From Vicia villosa (lineage: Eukaryota; Streptophyta; Magnoliopsida; Fabales; Fabaceae): a stretch of DNA of 64,000 nt. Below, piece after piece: positions 10,508-21,886 of the stretch. The notes below the pieces were generated by a model. The model searched no databases. It was given only the letters and a program-made list of their open reading frames with translations, and had not been told where the DNA came from. The position numbers were made by a program, and so were the translations under genes. Within the stretch, counting starts at the first letter, position 1. Each line of letters starts with the position of its first letter. The DNA lies in contig NC_081184.1 of the NCBI RefSeq assembly GCF_029867415.1, positions 73,568,364 to 73,632,363 on the forward strand, in the 5' to 3' direction.

Positions 10508-11491
10508 TTAGACAAAGTATTTCTTGACTGCATCAGCATTCACAGGATGTGGGAGTTCATCACCATCCATGGTTGCAAGAGTCATGGCGCCGCCAGAAAA
10601 TGTTCTTTTGACAACATACGGGGCTTCGTAATTAGGAGACCATTTGCCCCTAGAATCTGGTTGAAAAGACAAGATCTTTTTAAGCACGAGGTCACCTTCT
10701 CGAAATTCACGAGGTCGAACCTTTTTGTTGAAGGCTTGTATCATCCTTGCTTGGTATAACTGTCCATGGCATAGAGCAGTCATACGTTTTTCTTCGATTA
10801 AGTTCAACTGATCGTATCTGCTTTGACACCATTCAGCCTCTGATAACTTAGTCTCCATGAGGACTCTCATTGATGGGATTTCAACTTCTACGGGGAGCAC
10901 AGCTTCCATGCCGTATACTAGAGAAAAGGGAGTTGCCCCTGTTGAAGTACGCACTGAAGTACGGTACCCATGTAAAGCAAATGGCAGCATTTCATGCCAG
11001 TCTTTGTAAGTGACGACCATTTTCTGGACGATCTTCTTAATGTTCTTGTTGGCAGCTTCAACGGCGCCGTTCATTTTTGGTCTGTAAGGAGAAGAGTTAT
11101 GATGCTCAATCTTGAATTCCTCACATAATTCTTTCATCATCTTGTTGTTCAAGTTTGAACCATTATCAGTAATGATCTTGCTGGGAATACCATATCGGCA
11201 AATGAGGTTATTCTTTATAAACCTCACAACCACTTGTCTTGTAACGTTGGCGTAAGATGCTGCTTCGACCCATTTGGTGAAGTAATCAATAGCCACCAAG
11301 ATGAAACGATGACCGTTTGAAGCTTTTGGTTCGATCATTCCGATCATGTCGATACCCCACATGGAAAAAGGCCATGGAGATGATAGAACGTTGAGTAGAG
11401 TCGGTGGCACATGGATCTTATCTGCGTAGATCTGGCACTTGTGACATCTCTTCACGTGTTTACAACAATCAGATTCCATTGTCAACCAATA
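10508..11491 (-). pseudogene. Ogre D integrase
   Basis: Integrase part of pol; it joins element cDNA to host DNA in the nucleus. About 325 codons are open to the stop at 10508. The N-terminal zinc motif begins upstream (a histidine pair before the stop at 11492) and continues as CHKC in CCKHVKRCHKCQ. The core has D in WGIDMIG, D in ITDNGSN and E in NGAVEAANKN, the full D,D,E triad. The C-terminal domain ends PVNADAVKKYFV. It is in the same frame as RT, but a TAA at 11492-11494, in place of a tyrosine-type codon between ILRAG and YWLTMES, separates the two. There is no chromodomain, as usual in the Tat/Ogre lineage. Confidence 0.9.
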
Positions 11492-13973
11492 TTATCCTGC
11501 TCTTAAGATCTTTTTGGACATTGCATGCCCATTTGAATGAGTTCCAAAGGACCCTTCATGCACTTCATGCATTAACATGTCTGCTTCGTGTCTATCCACG
11601 CATCTGAGCAAAACCATGTCGAAGTTTCTTTTGTATATCACATCTCCGTTCAGGAAGAATCTGCCAGAAAGCCTCCTTAGAGTTTTCTTTTCTTTGTTTG
11701 ATGCCCCAAGTGGGTACTCTTGAGTTTGAAGGAAGCGTTTGATGTCGTGAAACCACGGTTTATCATCGATGACTGCTTCAGTTGCAAACACATAGGCGGG
11801 CCTTTCAAGGCGCGTAATTCTGACTGTAGGCATATCGTTCCAATGATTGACTTTGAACATGGAAGATAGAGTAGCCAAGGCGTTTGCCATTCGATTCTGA
11901 TCTCGAGGTATATGATGCAATTCAACCTTGTTAAAGAAAGTCAACAGACGTCTTGCATAATCTCTGTAAGGAATCAAGCCAGGGTGGTAAGTTTCCCACT
12001 TGTCTTTGCTTTGGTTGATCACGAGGGCTGAATCTCCATATATGTCGAGGATCTTGATCCTTAAGTCAATGGCTTCTTCGAGACCCATGATACAAGCTTC
12101 GTATTCTGTGATGTTGTTGGTGCAGTCAAATAGCAGTCTGGCGGAGAATGGGATATGAGTACCCTTGGGAGTGATGATAACTGCCCCAATTCCATTGCCA
12201 AAAGCGTTTACTGCTCCATCAAAAATTAGGCCCCGTCTTGATCCAGGATCAGGACCTTCTTCAGGTAATGGTTCGTCACAATCTTTCATCTTCAAGCACA
12301 TGACATCTTTGTCAGGAAAGTCAAACTTGAGAGATGGATATTCATTAATTGGTTGATGCACCAAGTGATCGGCGAGAATGCTTCCTTTGACCGCTTTTTG
12401 AGCACGGTACTCAATGTCATACTCAGATAACAGCATTTGCCATCGGGCAATCCTTCCTGTTAAGGCAGGCTTTTCAAAGACGTACTTGATCGGATCCATT
12501 TTGGAGATTAACCAAGTAGTATTGTTGATCATGTATTGGCGGAGACGTTTTGAAGCCCAAGCCAAAGCACAACATGTTTTTTCGAGCATGGAGTAACGAG
12601 ACTCACAATCTGTGAATTTCTTACTCAGGTAATAGATGGCATGCTCCTTCTTACCGGTTTCATCTTGCTGTCCAAGCATACAACCCATGGATTCTTCCAA
12701 CACGGTAAGGTACATGATTAGTGGTCTTCCTTCAACTGGAGGAATCAATATTGGTGGTTCTAACAGGTATTCCTTGATACTGTCAAACGCTTTCTGGCAA
12801 TCTTCAGTCCATAAAACCCCTTGATCTTTGCGGAGAAGCTTGAAAATTGGCTCACAAGTAGCAGTCATTTGAGAGATAAATCTGGAGATGTAGTTCAATC
12901 GTCCAAGAAATCCTCTTACTTGCTTTTCAGTTTTTGGTGCAGGCATCTCTTGAATAGCTCTGACTTTGTCGGGATCTACTTCGATACCTCTTTGGCTGAC
13001 AATGAAACCCAAGAGTTTTCCAGATCTAACCCCAAAAGTACATTTGTTAGGATTCAAGCGAAGCTGATATTTCCTTAGTCGTTGAAACAACTTCAAAAGG
13101 TACTCAATATGTTCTTCTTCTATGCTGGACTTGGCTATCATATCGTCCACAAAAACTTCAATTTCTTTATGCATCATGTCATGAAAGAGAGTAGTCATTG
13201 CCCTTTGGTAAGTTGCGCCTGCATTCTTTAATCCAAACGGCATCACTTTGTAGCAAAAGGTACCCCATGGGGTGATGAAATATGTCTTCTCCATGTCTTC
13301 GGGAGCCATCTTGATCTGATTATAACCAGAGAACCCGTCCATGAAAGAAAAGACGTTGAACTTAGCGGTGTTATCAACCAGCATGTCGATATGCGGTAAT
13401 GGAAAGTCATCTTTTGGACTGGCTTTGTTCAAGTCGCGGTAGTCAACACACATTCTGACTTTACCATCCTTCTTCGGAACTGGCACTGTGTTGGCCAACC
13501 ATTGAGGATACTCAGAGGTGACAAGAAAACCTGCATCGAGCTGTTTTTGAACTTCCACTTTGATCTTGTTAGCCATATCAGGGTGAGTCCTTCGCAATTT
13601 CTACTTAACTGGCGGACATTCTGGCTTCAATGGCAAGTAATGCTGAACAATATTGGTATCCAACCCAGGCATGTCTTGGTAGGACCAGGCAAACACGTCA
13701 ACATATTCTTTGAGAAGGTCTGTCAACTTACTCTTGATATCAGCATCAAGCAGTGATCCAATGGTCACTTCTTTTTTGTCTTCTTCAGAACCCAAGTTGA
13801 TCTTTTCTAAAGGCTCTTTGTGAGGAAGAATGGCTCTTTCCTCGTGCTTAAGTAATCGGGAGATCTCGTCCGGGATTTCCTCTTCTTCCTTTTCTTCGGC
13901 TTCGAACACAGGAAACTCAAAGTTGGGAGAGGGCATAAGGTTATTGCATTCAATGGGTTTATCAATAGTTAAT
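11492..13973 (-). pseudogene. Ogre D pol: linker, reverse transcriptase, RNase H and second RNase H-like domain
   Basis: Second exon of D, starting at the predicted splice acceptor (13973) with L-T-I-D-K-P. An acidic linker is followed by RT: LVDNTAKFNVFSFMDGFSGY, MPFGLKN near 13240 and the catalytic FVDD near 13150. A connection with the usual RNase H follows (AIYYLSKKFT, YSMLEKTCCALAWA). A second archaeal-type RNase H-like domain (about 12250-11870) shows FDGA, TEYEA and YGDSALVI, then RMANALATLSS where Tat elements usually have ADALA, so the last acidic residue is N here. A TAG stop at 13598-13600 (CAG expected, in PPVKQKLRR context) and the TAA at 11492 break the frame, both explainable by single-base changes. 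Confidence 0.9.
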
Positions 13974-14321
13974 CTGCACATATGATTTATATTTGTTTCA
14001 GAAAATTTATGAATGCAAGAGTGTATGCAGATTTTTTTTGAAAAGTTTTTTTTTTGGTTTTTTAGGATTACCATTTCCAGAAAAAGCAAAAAATAAAACA
14101 CATAATGTAGGGAATTCAAAATGACGCTTTATTTATGATTCATTTTTGAAACAAAGCCCTAAACACAAACTCATTTGTCTTGGGCAGGACAAAGAGGGAA
14201 ACTTTTAAAACAAAGCCCTATACACAAAGTTATTTGGGCGGAACATTTAAAAGCAAAGCCCAATAAAACATCTCTCTGCTTTGGGCCGGGCTGGAGGTCA
14301 AAATAACAGCGAGGTGATTAC
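13974..14321 (-). other. Ogre D intron
   Basis: Predicted 348-bp minus-strand intron. The donor is AAA|GTAATC (first base 14321) and the acceptor TATGTGCAG|ATTAAC (last base 13974). Splicing yields H-S-K-L-T-I-D-K in frame; without splicing the ORF ends at TAA 14318-14320, inside the donor. Lysine is rebuilt across the junction, exactly as in A. The retained form would give a gag-protease-only product and the spliced form a gag-pol product, which fits what is published for pea Ogre. Confidence 0.8.
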
Positions 14322-15523
14322 TTTGAGTGGCGAACAACATTCGGAACGTCGACTGCTTTCCAGTAGCAACGAACTCCTCTGTGTATTATGTATTCAGGAA
14401 AATTCTCCTCAGAATTATCTTCAGTATTGACATTGACCGCTGGTCGAGCAGGATTTGAAGGTCCTGGTTTGTCAACCTTGTTCTTTGTAGAGTTGAAACG
14501 GTCTTCTTCTACTTCTTGAAGAGCATAAGATGAGTCACAATCTTCAGAATTTTCAGGATGTATTTCCCAATCCTCAGGATGAAGAGACTCATTGTCAGAG
14601 ACACTTTCCGAGTCAACTGCGGGGCCATCTTCCCCTTCATCTTCAAAAATGGCATTTATGTGATAATAACCACTTTCGGAGTTATCAATCTTTGTAGATG
14701 CGTTGAATCCGAAATCTTCAGTAATTTCAGGCTGCTGTGAAAATTGAGAGTATTTGTAGGCCTCTTCTGGTTGACTATTATATTCAAAGGAATCTCCCCA
14801 TCCAGTTGGTTGGATATTTTCAATCGCAATCTTTGAACTTTCAGGTGCAGTATATTTCACCATATAATCATATTTTCCACTTGGTTGTCCCAAGGTGTCC
14901 CAGATTTCTGCAGGAACAGGCTCAGTTTTGTTAGCACTTGTTTTGACTTTGCCTCTGGGTTTCTCTGAAGGAGGATAGAACGGTGCATACGGTTCTTCCT
15001 GAGATATGTATCCCGAGTCATTGAGATAACATTTCCATTCTTCTTCAGGATCGGGCAGACCTTCTTCGATGCATTCTTCGATAAGGACATTGACCTCTTG
15101 AGGAATTGGGTTAAGGAATCCTCCACTAATGATTGTTTCTTTGATCGGACGAAGGGTTTCATCCTTCTTGGTGCAGTTTGAGAACGTTGGTGAACATCCG
15201 AGTCCTGTTCTGGTTTCATTATTGGTAGGGATCACAACTTGCCCCCAACCAGTGGTAGTTCCATCTTTCACTACTTTTACTGCCTCTTTGTAAGAAGAGA
15301 TTGACGCTTTCTTTTTGGAAGATTCGTCTTCTAAAGAGAGACCTTGGAATTGAGTTCATTCCACATCATCAGCACCAATGAAAGAGAAATTGGATAAATG
15401 ACTCACCATTAAGGCTTGTTCTCCACTTATCGTTACCAATTTTCCATTTGTTACAAATTTTAACTTTTGATGGAGCGTAGAAGTTACTGCCCCTGCTTCA
15501 TGGATCCATGGTCGTCCTATCAG
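14318..15523 (-). pseudogene. Ogre D protease C-terminus and acidic linker before the intron
   Basis: In-frame continuation of the protease. It is open from 15271 to the stop at 14318, and upstream of that it is broken by TGA stops at about 15344 (V-E-stop-T-Q-F, probably a mutated glycine codon) and at 15524. The first part (GRPWIHEAGAVTSTLHQ) is the conserved end of Tat/Ogre proteases. The rest is acidic, rich in E, D and S, with no family I recognise. It ends YIIHRGVRCYWKAVDVPNVVRHSK-like sequence at the splice donor. The role of the linker is unknown to me. Confidence 0.75.
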
Positions 15524-15842
15524 TCAACTATAAGCAGCTCGAATGTCCATGACCTGGAAGATGATTTGAAATGTATTTGGACCAATTGTCATGGGAAGGT
15601 TGACTTCGTCGATAACTGATTTTCGCGATCCATCAAATGCTTTGACAACTACACCACTGAACTTCATAGGCATTCCTTGGTAAGACAAGCGAGCAAGAGT
15701 CGTCTTTGGCATCACATTCAAGGAAGATCCGGTGTCTACCAACACATTGGACAAAGAGTCTGACCGACAGTTCATAGAAATGTGCAAAGCAAGATTGTGA
15801 TTTCTGCCCTCCTCGGGGAGTTCTTCATCACAGAAGCTTAAA
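15524..15842 (-). pseudogene. Ogre D aspartic protease
   Basis: Retroviral-type aspartic protease that would cleave the polyprotein. The catalytic motif is VLVDTGSSLNVMP near 15740; the second conserved block VKAFDGSRKS and the third, VMDIRAAYS, follow. A TGA at 15524-15526 replaces the cysteine seen in the A copy (AAYSCLLGRPW). At the upstream side a run of four T (minus strand, 15840-15843) has one base too many, shifting frame between the gag C-terminus and the protease; with three T the reading N-N-L-S-F-C-D-E-E would be continuous. Confidence 0.85.
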
Positions 15843-17093
15843 ATTGTTGCAAGCTGTTATGTTGGCTATTATCCCATCAAAGTGGTCAACAGTCACATCA
15901 TGATCTACAAAAGCTTGATCTAAGACTCTCATCAGGGCTTCCCTAAGGGCTTCAGAATTTAAAAGCAATGAAAGTATTGAGATCTTTGAAGGAGTCTGCA
16001 TAAGCTGATCCACAATCTTGTATTCACTTCTTTTGATAAGCTTCAAAATTTCATCAAAGTCAGGATTGACATTGGTTCCACTGGATTGGCCAACATCAGT
16101 GTTTGTATTACTGACAGGAATTTCCTCAGGATTCCCCACTGGTGTATCAACAGGATTTTGCCTGGTTGCAGGAGCAATAGGCTGCTTTGGAGGTAGTGGA
16201 GTGTACACACGTCCACTTCTTGTTACTCGACTCACATCAGCGATATTCACGACAGATGAAAGAGTAGGTAAAGGAACTTCTTGTCCATTCTTTATCATTG
16301 TTGCATTATAGTTGTATGGAACTGCCTTGTCAGAGTCATAGGGAACAGGTCCAGGTAGACAAATGATCAAAGGAGCAGCAGGGATCTTTGGCTTGTTGTA
16401 GGTGACTTCTATGCGCTCGGGCATGTTGAAATGAGGAACGATGACGTTAACTTTAGGCATTTCCGAGTTGATATCTGAGACTAAAAGCTCATGCGGATAA
16501 CATCCTATCATGTTAACTTCATCTTCATTCCTATTTCTGTAGATCTGAATAGTACCATTATCTAGCAAAACTTGAAGATCTCTTCTCACAATCGAACATC
16601 CGTGAGGATCTATGCAACATATGCTACAGGAACCGTAGTTATGCCGGCGAAAATTCTGCCCTTGACAGAGAGTGGCGTGCATTTGTACCAAATCTGCTCT
16701 TGAGAAGTTGATATTATAGACTCGATATGGACTAGGACATCCAGACACCATGTCTACAACATGCCCTCCATGATTGGGCAGCGGATTTGCTTGCACATTT
16801 GGACTCAAATTTCTGAAGGAGAGAAGATTAGATCTAACCAACCTCTGAACTTCATATTTCAAAGCTATGCAATGCTCAAGATCATGGCCAGGTGCTCCTT
16901 GATGATAAGGGCATGAGACCTCAGCTTTGTACCACCATGGTAGTTTCTCAGGTACTGGTGGTGGTGCTCTAGTTTGAACCAGACCTCTTTCAATCAAAGC
17001 AGGGTACAACTCTGTGTAGGTCATTGGAATTGGATCAAACTGTGGAGCTCTTTGCACACGATTCTGATTGTTGTTAAACTGTTGAGCCTGTTG
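15828..17093 (-). pseudogene. Ogre D gag C-terminal half
   Basis: Gag region in the same frame as 17094-18040, separated from it by a TGA at 17094-17096 (probably a mutated CGA arginine codon within a Q-rich stretch). It holds the module DPIPMTYTELYPALIERG followed by the zinc-type motif CPYHQGAPGHDLEHCIALK and, further on, a cysteine-rich patch SCSICCIDPHGC. The last part (SEYKIVDQLMQTPSKISILSLLL, EALREALMRVLDQAFVDHDVTVDHFDGII) is the conserved block before the protease. It ends at the +1 shift at 15840-15843. Gag would build the particle and bind element RNA. Confidence 0.85.
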
Positions 17094-18040
17094 TCAAGGC
17101 TGTTGTTGTTGAAACTGCGGGGTAAATCCCGGATTTGGTGCTGTATTAACGACTGGCGCGATAGCAGCAATCTGTTGTTGACGATTGACATTTGCTCTTG
17201 GCTTTCCTTGGGATACCATGTCAACACTTTGTTCTTTCTTCTTTGGGAAACCACTTCCAAACTTTTTGGTTCCGCTTGAAGATCCACCTTCTTTAGTTAG
17301 ACGTCCGGTTCGGACTCCTTCTTCTAGACGCATCCCCATGTTTACCATTTCAGTGAAATCACTTGGAGCACTAGCAATCATGCGTTCATAATAAAACGGA
17401 CTGAGAGTATTCAAGAAGATCTTTGTCATCTCTTTCTCTTTTAACGGTGGATTAATTTGAGCAGAAGTTTCTCTCCATCGTTGGGCATATTCTTTGAAAG
17501 CTTCATGATCTTTCTGAGCCATAGATCGGAGCTGGTCTCTGTCTGGAGCCATATCCGAGTTGTATTTGTATTTTCGGACAAAGGCCTCACCTAGGTCGTT
17601 GAAAGTTTGAATGTTAGTGCTATCCAATCCTGTGTACCACTTCAGTGCGGCACCAGTCAAACTGTCTTGAAAGTAATGGATAAGCATCTGATGATTATCT
17701 GCATAAGTAGACATCTTCCGGGCATACATCACGAGATGGCTTTGTGGACAAGAACTATCTTTGTACTTCTCAAGGTCAGGGACCTTGAATTTAGCTGGTA
17801 TTTGTACACTGGGAACCAAACATAGTTCCTGGGCATTCTTTCCAAACAAATCTTTGCCACGAATAGCTTTGACTTCCAGCTGAATCTTGTTGAACTGTTC
17901 TTGGAGATCTTCCACAAGATTACGCTGATTTGTGCCATCACCTTGATCATGATAAATCTCATTGCCATCATAAGGAACAGTGTGAACCGTAGGGGTCGGA
18001 ACTGTCATAGTGGGTTGAGAGAGTGCCATAGTGATTGGGA
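17094..18040 (-). pseudogene. Ogre D gag core
   Basis: About 311 codons from the methionine at 18029. It holds the retrotransposon gag core: FKVPDLEKYKDSSCPQSHL, MYARKMSTYADN, LIHYFQDSLTGAALKWYTGL, FVRKYKYNSDMAPDRDQL, then FKEYAQRWRETSAQI. A K/G-rich basic and then Q-rich tail ends at the TGA at 17094. At its 5' side the frame differs from 18041-18376 by one base at a run of five T (minus strand, 18040-18044). Confidence 0.85.
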
Positions 18041-18376
18041 AAAAGTTACCCCTGAATGTGGAATAAACGCTGAACCTTGCGTAGCAGGCGCTTCAGTTGT
18101 GGTTGTTTGAACCCCAGAGAAATTATGGCGGAAACCTGCACCAAAGCTGAAAGGCGTGCCCCAACCTTCTGGCATAGAGAAAGATGGAATGCTGAATGCA
18201 ACTGTAGAAACTGGAGTAGTGACTTCAGATGTTACCGTTGCTTGACTGTTGGGTGGCGGCTGCTGATTCTGTGCGGCCATTAGGGAGTCAACCAGAGTAG
18301 TGAGACTTTCCAATTTTTCCTGAAGGGTGGTCACTGTACCACGGAGCTCAATATTCTCTTGTTCAGAGTGTTCCAT
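18005..18376 (-). pseudogene. Ogre D gag N-terminus
   Basis: Start of gag, from the ATG at 18376. It has a short coiled-coil (residues about 1-35: MEHSEQENIELRGTVTTLQE and following heptads), then a P/T/S-rich segment with GWGTPFSFGAGF. From about residue 110 the frame is off and runs to a stop at 18005; one added T at 18040-18044 would join it to the gag core. A similar gag start (coiled-coil, then proline-rich) is present in A near 54963. Confidence 0.8.
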
Positions 18377-18694
18377 TACTCTTCTTCTGCTTGAACGAGT
18401 ATTGTATCTGTGATCTAATTGCGAGCGCGGTCGAAAAACTTTGAGACGCGACAGGCCGACGATCTAATGGAGAAAGATCCAAAAGATGAGACTCTATACA
18501 ACAGACTCGATATGTAGAATGATGTATGTAAAAAGAAGTTTATGATTTTTCCAATTATTTTAAAGATTATTTTCTTGCAAACATTTGAACACAAACTATT
18601 CTTTTATTTTTTTTATTGCAATAATGGGAAATGTTACAACATTGGAGCGCAGCTCCTTACAGAAGCAAATGATAAATAAAAAGCTAAACAAATC

Positions 18695-20224
18695 CTAAAC
18701 ATCCTCATCGGACGAAGAACCAAATGCGTTATGCAGCTTGAGCTTCATGATTTCTTTCCCATAATAAGCTTTCAACTCGGCCTTTTCGGTCCTCAGTTTG
18801 TCAACAACATTCTTCCAATTGTCAGGCATCGGAGCGTTGCTTGTTGAACCTTCAAGCTTTTTCTTGCTTTCTTTGATGTACCTCCTGATTGCGGCGTCTT
18901 TCCGACGGATTTTCTCATCTTTGCTCATGAGCCATCCATCTTGATAATAGAGAGTTTCTTCGTGATCTTTCACTCTTTTCTTCAACTTTCTATTTTCCAC
19001 ATCAGTTCTATGAAATTTTTCTTTCCAAGCGTCTTTTTCTAACCTCATCTTGGCCAAAGTCTCTTGGTATTCTTCCATAGTGGGAATGTTGGGCAGTTGA
19101 GATACCACAGGGAACATGGGTTTTTCATAATCATAAGGCATTTGAAGCTCCCTTGCTCTTTTCTTCACCCAACAAGTATAGGCGTCCGTAGCAATGCAGC
19201 TTCTTATCCCACCTTTTTCTTTTCTTCGGATGTCGTACCAAGCTCTTATCATTCTTGTTTTCACCCCTTGAGGATCCCCCCCTTCTTGGTAGAAGTAGTT
19301 TTCCACAGCGAGACCAATGGGTTTAACTGAATTTGGATACCCGAGTTGTCGTCGGGCTAGGATTGGATTGTAGTTAATTCCCCCTTGTGTATCAATGAGG
19401 GGTACGTTGGCGAACTCTCCACAACTATCAATGGTTTCTGTACCGCAGCGAGCCAAGGTATACCAATGAATATCATTATTAGTAAGGGACATAAGTCTTT
19501 GAGACCAACGCAAACCTTCTCGGTTTTCCGTGAAAGTAGGAGACTTAGGTAAGTGTGAAACAATCCATTTGTACAAAAGAGGTGCACAACATACAATGAT
19601 TCCACCGCCTTGGCGATTCCTATGATGAATAGAGAAATACATGTCACCAAGCAAAGTCGGAACGGGATTTCCAATCAGAAAGATCTTTATGGCGTTGATA
19701 TCAACAAAGTCGTTGACGTTGGGAAACAGAACCAACCCATAGATGAGCAAGGCTAGTACAGCTTCAAAAGCTATCATGCTACCAGTTTCGATGAAATCAA
19801 AGGCTTTCTTTATTAAAAACTGCGAAGTCAAACCCGAAAGGTTTCCTTTGGTAGTCCAATTGCTTTCTACCTCAGATTTCTTCAAGTGGATACTTGCGGC
19901 AATGACTGGTGATTTAGGAATGGCTTCCAAACTATTGAAAGGTATTTTGTGAGACACAGGAATACCCAAAAGATTGGCATATTGTTCCAAGGTTTGTACC
20001 AACTGATAGTCTGGAAAGGTGAAACACCGGTAGACGGGATCATGGAACTGAACCAGAGTTTTGAGAAGTCCTTCATCAACATGAGTGTTCAAGATAGGCA
20101 AAAGCTTTCCATAACTTTTCCTAAAATCGGAAGGATCTTGTACAAAAGATGCTAACTCTTTCAGTCTTTCCACATTAGGCTCTTTGAAACCGTACTTCTT
20201 GGTATGCCTTTTTACCCCATCCAT
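18695..20224 (-). CDS. Ogre ORF1 protein, 509 residues, intact
   Basis: The extra ORF upstream of gag that marks Ogre elements. It is open from ATG 20224 to the stop at 18695 and is the only intact gene in D. The N-terminal two thirds is a globular domain (YRCFTFPDYQLVQTLEQYANLLGIP, LLIYGLVLFPNVNDFVDINAI, LPKSPTFTENREGLRWSQRLMSL, TQGGINYNPILARRQLGYP) seen in many plant retroelement proteins; I recall a DUF of this kind (DUF7745) but could not check. Residues about 375-470 are charged and heptad-like, likely a coiled coil. There is no signal peptide or membrane segment. Function is unknown. A carries a truncated relative (55250-55847). Confidence 0.85.
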   Translation of the reverse strand: MDGVKRHTKKYGFKEPNVERLKELASFVQDPSDFRKSYGKLLPILNTHVDEGLLKTLVQFHDPVYRCFTFPDYQLVQTLEQYANLLGIPVSHKIPFNSLEAIPKSPVIAASIHLKKSEVESNWTTKGNLSGLTSQFLIKKAFDFIETGSMIAFEAVLALLIYGLVLFPNVNDFVDINAIKIFLIGNPVPTLLGDMYFSIHHRNRQGGGIIVCCAPLLYKWIVSHLPKSPTFTENREGLRWSQRLMSLTNNDIHWYTLARCGTETIDSCGEFANVPLIDTQGGINYNPILARRQLGYPNSVKPIGLAVENYFYQEGGDPQGVKTRMIRAWYDIRRKEKGGIRSCIATDAYTCWVKKRARELQMPYDYEKPMFPVVSQLPNIPTMEEYQETLAKMRLEKDAWKEKFHRTDVENRKLKKRVKDHEETLYYQDGWLMSKDEKIRRKDAAIRRYIKESKKKLEGSTSNAPMPDNWKNVVDKLRTEKAELKAYYGKEIMKLKLHNAFGSSSDEDV

Positions 20225-21015
20225 ACCTTAATCCTTAAAAGTTTGCAAAGAAAATTCTCTAAATTTTTTGGAAAAATCATGTTTTTTATGGAAAAAGATG
20301 GGTTTTTTAATGAATGTATGAATGCATGGATGCGTGGATGCCACATATTCAAACATGGTAAAGCAAACATGGTATTACAAACATGGTAATACAAACATGG
20401 TACACACAGGTTCAAAGGTCCAGCGTCACGAGCATGAGGTCAGAGAACCAAACATGGGATAGTACTAGGGTTTATCACCTGCACAACATGTTCTACTGAT
20501 ACGTCAGAGTCTACATTTTTCTTTCGGATATTACCGGCTTGCACAATTGAACTTGTGAGCTAGCAATATTCTCAAGAAAAACTCGTCTGAGTGTGGTTCT
20601 CCGCATGACAACTAATCCAAGTCTTCACCTGAATAGTTTCTGCACCACAACCTAATAAGGCCAGGATGGGTTATGGGTTCTACAGCCAACTCAGCTTCTA
20701 TAGTTCAATGAAAGCAGTAATGTCTTTGCAACTAAACTTGCTAAACATATACTACCAACGAGGAACCTCCACTGAGCGGAAGGATTCTCATGCCAGCTTT
20801 TTAAGGACTGACTCCTTGTATGCCATACATGACTATACCCTCCACCTAATTCTTATGTGTACTTAATCCGGGTTAGGATTTGTCCATAATGTATCACTTG
20901 TAACAGAATCAAACAAGTAACAGAACCAAAGAACCAAACATGTAACCAAAATGAAATAACAAACATAAAAATTAGAATTAACCCTTTCTTTGGAAACAAT
21001 AAAAAGTTTTTTAAA
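20225..21015 (-). other. 5' leader of Ogre D
   Basis: About 790 bp between the PBS and ORF1 with no gene. It contains four short direct repeats around ACAAACATGGTA (20353-20403). Nothing else recognisable. Confidence 0.6.
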
Positions 21016-21033
21016 TCCCCAGTGAAGTCGCCA
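21016..21033 (-). promoter_or_regulatory. Primer binding site of D (tRNA-Arg type)
   Basis: The minus strand reads TGGCGACTTCACTGGGGA, 6 bp inside the 5' LTR end. It differs at a few central positions from the C element site TGGCGACTCTGCTGGGGA (44944-44961). Ogre elements are known to use tRNA-Arg; the tRNA identity is from recall. Confidence 0.8.
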
Positions 21034-21715
21034 TTTTTCTGTCGCGGGGAAAAATCGTATCTTTTTTTGGGATGAGACGCCTGATGCCTTCTTTGGGCTC
21101 GAGTGCTCAAAAAAATGATTTTTCTTTTGTTTCGACCAAACTTTTTATTGTTTCCAAAGTAGGAAAAGGAAAAAAGCTGCAATAACCTTAAAAGTGGGGG
21201 AGAGATTCCGGGTAAGAGGGTTGGTTATACGAAGGGAAGGTATTAGCACCCAACGTATCTATAGTACTCTATAGGTTTCTTTGTTATGTTTGTTTCATTC
21301 TATGTTATGGAGAGGTTCTTGTGAGATAGGTGGGACCTAGGGTGTTTGTTTGATTATGCTCGCAAAGATCATCGCGATCCTCTGCATACATATCCCTTAG
21401 AGGGAATCAGAGCATCTGTAGCTTGGGGTCTACGGGTGCTAAGGTTTGAGTTGTTTGAGGGAGAAGTTTTGCTCGCCAAGGATACGACCTTGTGCCTACG
21501 TATTCTCAAAGGGATGTTGAGAAAGTCAGAGCAATCGTAGTTCCCACTTATGCTAGTGGAAGCAAAGGAAAAGAGACAAATGTCATCTCAATGTTCGATG
21601 TATCTAATCTATATCATCACATACATCTGTTTGATTTTGTTTGAAAATCTTTTCATTATAAGCCCTGGGCCATGCCACTTATGGCGCTTAGAATGATAAA
21701 GATGTTTTTTTTTAA

Positions 21716-21886
21716 GCCAGCCTTGTGGCAAAAACTTTCAATGAAGTCAGCCTTGTGACAAAAAGTTTTGATTAATCAGCCAGCCTTGTGGCAAAAGTTT
21801 CAATGAAGTCAGCCTTGTGACAAAAACTTTGATTAATCAGCCAGTATGGTGGCAAAAAGGTTTGATTGATTAGCCAGCCTTGTGGC
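21716..21886. repeat. Hairpin array, D 5' LTR copy
   Basis: Same six GCCA/TGGC and GTCA/TGAC stem units with GCCTTG loops as 4206-4376. Spacing and stem order are unchanged. Confidence 0.85.
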
